This document shows positions 1 through 5,800 of a stretch of 5,800 nucleotides of DNA, piece by piece (within the stretch, counting starts at the first letter, position 1; the number at the start of each line of letters is the position of its first letter). The notes below the pieces were generated by a model that ran no database searches, was not told the origin of the DNA, and saw only the letters and a program-made list of their open reading frames with translations. The DNA is from Betaproteobacteria bacterium. Lineage in GTDB: Bacteria > Pseudomonadota > Gammaproteobacteria > Burkholderiales > SG8-41. The DNA lies in contig JAHZNX010000153.1 in NCBI GenBank assembly GCA_020028375.1, positions 1-5,800 of the forward strand. The letters are read 5' to 3'. The translations under genes and the position numbers were made by a program.

Positions 1-527
1 TGGTCGCGAACGGCGTCGCGTTCGACGACGACGGCGATCTCATCGTGGCGGACACGGCGCGCGGCGCGCTGTGGAAGGTGAAACTCGGTCGCGACGGCAC
101 CGTGCGGAGCCGCATGGGCTGCGATACTACCTTCACCCCGAATACCCTGTGCCTCGACAACATTCTGGTGGCGCACCCGTTTCTGGAAGGAGCCGACGGC
201 ATCGTCCTCGATCGCGCGGGCAACATCTGGGTCGACGCCAACGAGCGCAACGCGGTCGTCGTTGTGACCAAGAACGGCAAGGACGTGCGCGAAGTGTTCC
301 GCAACGCGCCCGATCCCGCCACGAACCTGCGCAACGTCGGACCACTGGAATTCAACACCAGTCCGGTGCTGTCGGGCCGAATATTCTGCACCGCGAACTC
401 GGACGGCAACCGCCGCGACAACTCGCCCAGCAGCGCCGGGGAGATCCCCAGTCCAGGGTTTCTCGGCAAGATCTCCTGCATGGATCAGCGGGTGTCGATA
501 CCGGGCGTGCGCCTGCCCGTGCGCTGA
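1..527 (+). CDS. SMP-30/gluconolactonase/LRE-family protein, C-terminal part (5' end outside window)
   Basis: The reading frame is open from the left edge (first whole codon at base 3) to a TGA at 525-527, followed in frame by TAG, a tandem stop. About 174 residues are visible. They show two beta-propeller strand repeats: ANGVAFDDDGDLIVAD near residues 2-17 and ADGIVLDRAGNIWVDAN near residues 64-80. The Asn of ANGV (residue 3) and the Asp of ADGI (residue 65) fall where SMP-30/regucalcin proteins place two of their divalent-metal ligands. The end, GKISCMDQ...PGVRLPVR, is a typical closing segment for bacterial members, so the 3' end looks intact. Family members are metal-dependent lactonases or related sugar-acid hydrolases; the substrate here cannot be told. 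Four cysteines (fragment residues 40, 50, 129, 159) could mean disulfides and export, but any signal peptide lies outside the window. It converges on the phosphonate operon and is probably not part of it. A GTG at 45 is internal, not the start. Confidence 0.85.
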   Translation, partial: VANGVAFDDDGDLIVADTARGALWKVKLGRDGTVRSRMGCDTTFTPNTLCLDNILVAHPFLEGADGIVLDRAGNIWVDANERNAVVVVTKNGKDVREVFRNAPDPATNLRNVGPLEFNTSPVLSGRIFCTANSDGNRRDNSPSSAGEIPSPGFLGKISCMDQRVSIPGVRLPVR

Positions 528-539
528 TAGGAAGCGGAC

Positions 540-612
540 GGTAGACAACACCATCGTCGGTGCCGCGACCGGCCGCACTCTCGTCGCGCAGGACGAGCTC
601 GGGCGCGCTCAC
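540..612 (-). other. Short coding-like segment of unknown origin
   Basis: A GTG at 612-610 overlaps the relic's stop as GTGA and opens a frame beginning VSAPELVLRDESAAGRG, with coding-like codons to about base 540. After that it runs antisense to the SMP-30 gene without recognisable content. The opening faintly recalls enoyl-CoA hydratase N-termini (SAPELVLRD...), but nothing beyond it supports that. The plus strand of the same stretch is also open and codon-like in another frame (VDNTIVGAATGRTLVAQDEL from base 541), so the coding strand cannot be decided. It is best read as debris of a lost gene. Together with the relic beside it, this is all I find between the convergent genes; there is no clear terminator. 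Confidence 0.15.
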
Positions 613-704
613 GCCGCTTTATCAGGCGCGACGCGCGTGACGCCCATCGCCTTGAGGGCGTCGGGAACCGTCTTGACCGCGCTGCCGATGCCGCCCGAGG
701 GAAT
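609..704 (-). pseudogene. Possible relic of a second class V aminotransferase C-terminus
   Basis: Immediately past the phnW stop, in a different minus-strand frame, a short stretch reads IGSAVKTVPDALKAMGVTR then VAPDKAA and stops at 611-609. Codon usage is coding-like, with mostly G/C third positions and purine-rich first positions. Residues encoded by 680-624 align without gaps to the PhnW C-terminus (residues 354-372, bases 790-734): 7 of 19 are identical and about 5 conservative. The DNA shows a matching imperfect direct repeat (637-655 and 747-765, 16 of 19 bases equal), offset by 110 bp and therefore out of frame with phnW. I infer the tail of a duplicated or replaced phnW-like gene whose body has been lost. 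The similarity is short and could be chance. The frame stays open upstream inside phnW, so the relic's right border is arbitrary. Confidence 0.3.
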
Positions 705-706
705 TA

Positions 707-1845
707 TCAGGCCACCGCGCGCGCGGATGCGGAGGGCTTGAGTTGAGTGATGCCCATTTCCTTGACGGTTGCGGCGATCGCATCGACCGCCTGCCGCATC
801 TCGGCTTCGCCGATCGCGCCGATGCAGCCGACGCGAAAGGTGTCGACTTGCGTGAGCTTGCCCGGATACAGCGTGAAACCGCGCTCGCGCACCTTGTCGT
901 AGAACGCGTTGAAGTTGTATTTCGGGTCGGCCGGCGCGTGCCAGGTCGTGATGATCGGCGCCTGGATCACGCGCGGCAGAAACGATACGAAGCCGAGTTT
1001 TTCGAGGCCGTTGATCAGTATGTCGCAATTCTCGCGGTAACGCGCGCCGCGGCCGGCGACACCGCCCTGCGCCTCGAACTGCTTCAATGCTTCCGCGAGC
1101 GCCGCGACCACGGTGGTCGGCGGCGTGTAGCGCCACTGCCTGGTACGCAGGTAGGACTGCCATTGGTCGTAGAGGTCGAGCGACAGCGAATGACAATTGC
1201 CCCGGCACTTTTCGAGCGCTTCCTTGCGCACGATGGCGAAACCCATGCCGGGCACGCTTTCGAGGCACTTGCCCGAGGCCGCGACAAGGCAGTCGAAGCG
1301 GAGGTTACGCGCATCGATCTCGAGCGCGCCGAACGAGCTCATCGCGTCGACGAAAAGCCCGCGCCGGCGGGTGGCGGCGACCGCGGCGATTTCCTCGAGC
1401 GGATTGAGTATGCCGGTGCTGGTTTCGCAGTGCACGATCGAGACGTGGGTGAGCGACGGGTCGGCGGCGAGCGCCTCATCGATCATTTTGCCGGTCGTCG
1501 GCTGGTCCTCGGCGGTCTGCAGGATCTTGTGCCTGCGACCGATGACCTCGCAGATCCTGGCGATGCGCTTGCCGTATTCGCCGTTGACGCAAACCAGCAC
1601 GTGGCCGCTACTCGGGATCAGCGTGCCGAGTGCGGCCTCGACCGAGAACGTGCCGCTGCCCTGCATCAGCACGCATGCGTGGCTGTCGCCGCCATGTACG
1701 ATGTCGTTGAGGTGCGCGATTACGCTTGCCGTCATCTCGATGAACGCGACGTCGCGCGACCCGTAGTCGCGCACCTGCGCCTGCTTGGTCTGCAGCGAGG
1801 TGGTGAGGGGACCGGGCGTTAGAAGTATCGGGTCCTTCATCTGTG

Positions 1846-1849
<4 letters not shown>
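707..1849 (-). CDS. phnW: 2-aminoethylphosphonate--pyruvate transaminase PhnW
   Basis: This PLP enzyme converts 2-aminoethylphosphonate plus pyruvate to phosphonoacetaldehyde plus L-alanine, the first committed step of AEP breakdown, in the cytoplasm. The product has 380 residues, slightly longer than the roughly 367 usual in enterics. Hallmarks of the family are visible: N-terminal ILLTPGPLTTS (8-18), cofactor-phosphate loop GSGTFSVEAALGT (64-76), HCETSTG (140-146), the PLP-nitrogen Asp in VDAMSSFGALEID (Asp168), the Schiff-base Lys in SGKCLESVPGMGF (Lys194), and substrate-binding Arg in DTFRVGCIGA (Arg339). The start is ATG 1849-1847: GGAGAA sits 7 bases upstream, and it overlaps the permease stop as ATGA. 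A second ATG nine bases in and a longer frame to 1915 are less likely. The stop is TGA followed in frame by TAA. It is the last gene of the operon. A possible aminotransferase-tail relic follows it. Confidence 0.95.
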
Positions 1850-3551
<1,702 letters not shown>

Positions 3552-3552
<1 letters not shown>

Positions 3553-4634
3553 CAGGCGTCGAACACGCGCATGCGCTCGGCGAGGATGCGGAGCTTCAGC
3601 GGGCTGCCGCTTTGAAGTCCCATCTCGGACAGGTAATTGAGCGACAGGTACACGGTGAGCGGCTGGCCCTGGAGATCACTCGCCGTGACGCGAACCAGGC
3701 AATAGGATCCGAGAAACTCGATCTTGTCGATCGTCGCGTCGATCACGTTGGGATCTCCAGCCTCGATCGGGCGCGCGACGATGTCTTCTGGACGCAGGTA
3801 GGCCCGCACGCTGCGCCCCGGCGCGCCGCCACACGAAGCGCAGGCGAAGTTGCGCGAGCCGACGCGGATGCGCCCGGCGGATTCGACGGTTCCCGCAAGC
3901 ATGTTCACCTTGCCGACGAAATCGGCGACGAACGGCGTTGCCGGCTCGCGATAGACCTGCATCGGGGTGCCGATCTGGTCGATGACGCCCTGGTTCATCA
4001 CTACGATGCGGTCCGCCATCGAGAGCGCCTCCTCCTGGTCGTGCGTCACCATGATGGTGGTGACCCCGAGCCGCTGCTGCAGCGACCGGATCTCCTGCCG
4101 CAGGTGCACGCGTACGATCGCATCGAGCGCCGACAGCGGCTCATCGAGCAGCAGCAGCCCGGGCGAGGTGGCGAGGGCGCGCGCGAGCGCGATCCTCTGC
4201 TGCTGCCCGCCCGAGAGCTGGCTCGGGTATTTGGCCGGGCTGTCGGACAGGCCGACGAGCTTGAGCAGCTCGCTGACGCGCGTCCGGATCGCATCGCGCC
4301 CGGCGCGCCGGTTCACGAGCCCGTAGGCGACATTGTTATAAATGCTGAGGTTCGGAAACAGCGCATACGACTGGAACACGATGCCGTAGTCGCGCTGCGC
4401 CGGGGGGAGGGCGGAGATGTCGCGTTGGCCCTGATAAATGGTGCCAGCGCTTTGGACCTCCAGCCCGGCGATGATGCGAAGCAGTGTGGTCTTGCCGCAG
4501 CCCGACGGGCCGAGGAAGCAGACAAACTCGCCCTTCGGGACCTCGAGCCGGATGTCCCGAAGGGCGGTGAACGTGCCGAAATTCTTGCCGATTCCCTCCA
4601 GCCGCAGGTACGGCTCGCCCTGCGGCGAACTCAC
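3552..4634 (-). CDS. phnT2: Putative 2-aminoethylphosphonate ABC transporter ATP-binding protein
   Basis: This cytoplasmic ATPase powers AEP import with the permease and binding protein. It has 360 residues counted from GTG 4634-4632. Order of motifs: Walker A GPSGCGKTT (42-50), Q-loop VFQSYALFPNLS (86-97, Gln88), signature LSGGQQQR (140-147), Walker B LLLLDEP with Asp164/Glu165, D-loop SALD (168-171) and switch His198 in VTHDQEEA. A C-terminal TOBE-like regulatory domain follows (about 235-360), including YLRPEDI (279-285). This is the CUT1/Fbp-like layout, matching the family commonly named PhnT2. I chose GTG 4634 because it overlaps the binding-protein stop as GTGA, the pattern seen at the other junctions; a GTG at 4670 would add 12 residues and a 40-base overlap. 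The purine run GAGAAGAA just upstream is a poor, close ribosome site. Oddity: a CASC cysteine pair (Cys265, Cys268) just ahead of the TOBE RPED motif. The substrate is inferred from the neighbours, since ATPases of this class look alike. Confidence 0.9.
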
Positions 4635-5653
4635 TTCTTCTCGGTTTTGACGTTGTAGCGCTTGGTCCACTCGGCGAGGATGCGCTCGCGGTTCTCCGCC
4701 GCCCAGGCGAAATCCATCTTCACCAGACGCTGCTCGTAGTCATTCGGCACGTTCGGCAGCGGCTGCGCCACGCCCGGTATCGCGGTGATGGCGAAGTTCT
4801 TGCCGTAGAGCATCATGGCGTCCTTACTCGAGGCCCAGTCGGCGAGTTTCTTCGCCGCCTCGAGCTTCTTCGTGCCCTTGTGGATGGCAAACGCCTCGAG
4901 GTCCCAGCCCAGGCCTTCTTTCGGGAACACCAGGTCGATCGGCGCGCCCTTCGCCTTGTTGGTGTTGGCGCGGTACTCGAACGAGATGCCGACCACGAAT
5001 TCGCCGGCGCCGGCCTGGTTGCAGGGCTTGGAGCCCGAATGGGTGTACTGCGCGATGTTCTCGTGGAGCGCGTCCATGTAGGCCCAGCCGCCCTTATCGC
5101 CCCAAAGCGTAAGCCACGCCGTGACATCGAAGAAGCCGGTGCCCGAGGACGCCGGATTGGGCATCACCACCTGGCCCTTGTACGCGGGCTTGGTCAGATC
5201 TTTCCAGGTTTCGGGCTTCGGGATATTGCGCTTTTTCGCCTCCACCGTGTTGAAGCACACCGTGGCGCCCCACACGTCCATGCCGAACCACGCCGGCGGG
5301 GTCTTGGGGTCGCGGTACTTCGCCGAGATGGCGGCCAGATTTTTCGGCGCGTACGGAATCAGCATGTCCTGCAAGGCGAGCACTGCAAGGCTCGAAGCGG
5401 CAACTCCCATTACCGCGTCGGCCTGCGGGTTGTTCTTTTCCGCAAGGAGCTTGGCGGTGATGACGCCGGTCGAGTCGCGCACCCAGCGGATCTCGATGTC
5501 GGGGTTCTGCGCGTAGAAGCCCTGCTCGTAAGCCTTGAGCTGATCGGTCTCGAGCGCGGTGTAGACGAGCAACTGGGTTTTGCCCTGCGCGAGCGCGGCA
5601 CCCGCGGCGAACAACGCGGCGAGCATGGTGGCGGAGCGAAACAGCATGTTCAT
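4631..5653 (-). CDS. phnS2: Putative 2-aminoethylphosphonate ABC transporter periplasmic binding protein
   Basis: This periplasmic protein captures AEP and delivers it to the permease. It has 340 residues, the usual length for the PhnS2 family (also described, as I recall, as AepX), within the iron(III)/spermidine-type binding-protein fold. A Sec signal peptide is clear: short basic N-region, hydrophobic core LAALFAAGAALA, likely cleavage after Ala22 before QGKT. The mature chain shows LLVYTALETDQLKAYEQGF (28-46), VMGVAASSLA (81-90), the ligand-loop segment VMPNPASSGTGFFDV (163-177), THSGSKPCNQAGAGEF (204-219) and GISFEYRA (222-229). The only cysteines, Cys133 and Cys211, are both in the exported part and could pair. 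The start ATG 5653-5651 has AGGGAG six bases upstream; ATG 5647 is too far from it. It is the first gene of the operon, following a leader of about 93 bases. Its stop overlaps the ATPase start. Confidence 0.92.
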   Translation of the reverse strand: MNMLFRSATMLAALFAAGAALAQGKTQLLVYTALETDQLKAYEQGFYAQNPDIEIRWVRDSTGVITAKLLAEKNNPQADAVMGVAASSLAVLALQDMLIPYAPKNLAAISAKYRDPKTPPAWFGMDVWGATVCFNTVEAKKRNIPKPETWKDLTKPAYKGQVVMPNPASSGTGFFDVTAWLTLWGDKGGWAYMDALHENIAQYTHSGSKPCNQAGAGEFVVGISFEYRANTNKAKGAPIDLVFPKEGLGWDLEAFAIHKGTKKLEAAKKLADWASSKDAMMLYGKNFAITAIPGVAQPLPNVPNDYEQRLVKMDFAWAAENRERILAEWTKRYNVKTEKK

Positions 5654-5659
5654 CGTGGT

Positions 5660-5665
5660 CTCCCT
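5660..5665 (-). promoter_or_regulatory. Ribosome binding site of phnS2
   Basis: AGGGAG read leftward, six bases before ATG 5653-5651. It is the strongest Shine-Dalgarno match in the operon, as expected for its first gene, and it selects this ATG over the one six bases downstream. Confidence 0.75.
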
Positions 5666-5744
5666 GTGGATTGAGGCGGAAAGTTTACTGCCGTTTTATT
5701 GCGGTTTGATGGTGCCCGGTGACTGAGCCTATTGCTGCGAGGGG

Positions 5745-5756
5745 ATTGTTGACAAT
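5745..5756. promoter_or_regulatory. Operator-like dyad ATTGT-TG-ACAAT
   Basis: A perfect 5+5 bp inverted repeat with a 2-base centre overlaps the leftward -10 and start region and the rightward -35. A TTGT-N2-ACAA core is typical of FadR-subfamily GntR repressors. LysR-type regulators also commonly sit in such divergent regions, so the binder cannot be named. Placement alone suggests a protein bound here would affect both promoters. Confidence 0.4.
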
Positions 5757-5777
5757 CTACAATTGCGCCGATTCAAT
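5749..5777 (+). promoter_or_regulatory. Predicted sigma70 promoter of a divergent gene beyond the right edge
   Basis: Read rightward: TTGACA (5749-5754, perfect -35), a 17-base spacer, then TTCAAT (5772-5777, four of six matches to TATAAT). Transcription would begin near 5784 and run out of the window. It lies on the same 34 bases as the leftward operon promoter, so the two should exclude each other. The gene served is unseen; a regulator or another AEP gene are natural candidates. Confidence 0.4.
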
Positions 5778-5782
5778 GTCAA
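5754..5782 (-). promoter_or_regulatory. Predicted sigma70 promoter of the phnS2-T2-U2-W operon
   Basis: Read leftward: TTGACA (5782-5777, perfect -35), a 17-base spacer, then TAGATT (5759-5754, four of six matches to TATAAT). Transcription would begin near 5747, leaving a leader of about 93 bases before the phnS2 start. No Pho-box-like repeats are visible to me, so substrate induction seems likelier than phosphate-starvation control, though this rests on eye inspection only. The leader (5654-5746) shows no convincing hairpin or upstream open frame. Confidence 0.5.
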
Positions 5783-5800
5783 TCGAGACGCTCCCGCCGA

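Noticed and set aside
564..588. Inverted repeat CGCGAC/GTCGCG with a 13-base loop, considered as a terminator between the convergent genes
   Set aside because: Only six base pairs, a long loop, and no T-run on either side; such matches are common in GC-rich DNA.
630..637. 8-bp palindrome ACGCGCGT and nearby GC-rich alternations as a repeat or protein site
   Set aside because: Low-complexity CG alternation is expected at this base composition and has no partner copies nearby.
743..1822. A 359-residue plus-strand open frame opposite phnW
   Set aside because: Its arginine- and aspartate-rich, domain-free translation is the usual antisense shadow in GC-rich DNA; the minus strand encodes an unmistakable PhnW.
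3612..4658. Plus-strand open frame of 348 residues opposite the ATPase
   Set aside because: Antisense shadow of an ATPase with all canonical motifs; no ribosome site or family features.
4632..4670. Upstream GTG at 4670 as the ATPase start
   Set aside because: It would give a 40-base overlap and a 12-residue polar extension ahead of the usual ATPase beginning; GTG 4634 matches the overlap style of the other junctions.
4880..5674. Plus-strand open frame of 264 residues opposite the binding protein
   Set aside because: Antisense shadow; the minus strand has a signal peptide, a ribosome site and family motifs.

Overview
The window is GC-rich DNA from what looks like a proteobacterium. The protein styles, especially the aminotransferase, resemble Burkholderiales-type Betaproteobacteria; that lineage call is an inference from remembered family sequences. 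It holds one nearly complete catabolic operon for the natural phosphonate 2-aminoethylphosphonate (AEP, ciliatine). The 3' part of an unrelated gene lies at the left edge.

Layout, left to right. (1) Bases 1-527, plus strand: the C-terminal part of an SMP-30/gluconolactonase-type beta-propeller, cut by the window edge. (2) Bases 528-706: a short gap between convergent genes. It has no convincing terminator, but on the minus strand it carries what looks like a decayed second aminotransferase tail, related to the C-terminus of the adjacent phnW. (3) Bases 707-5653, minus strand, read right to left: periplasmic AEP-binding protein (phnS2 type), ABC ATPase (phnT2 type), a double-length permease holding two MetI-like domains (phnU2 type), and the PLP enzyme PhnW. 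Every junction overlaps by 1-4 bases (GTGA, TGATG, ATGA), so the four genes should be co-transcribed and translationally coupled. (4) Bases 5654-5800: leader and control region. It contains two consensus-like promoters facing away from each other and almost perfectly superimposed, plus a dyad ATTGT-TG-ACAAT lying over the leftward -10 and the rightward -35. A divergent gene probably starts just beyond the right edge.

Working together: the binding protein captures AEP in the periplasm. The permease and ATPase import it. PhnW moves its amino group to pyruvate, giving alanine and phosphonoacetaldehyde. The enzyme that should act on phosphonoacetaldehyde (PhnX hydrolase, or the PhnY dehydrogenase/PhnA hydrolase pair) is not in the window.

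I see no wholly undescribed system. The points most worth a second look are the superimposed divergent promoters with their operator-like dyad, and the apparent aminotransferase-tail relic downstream of phnW.
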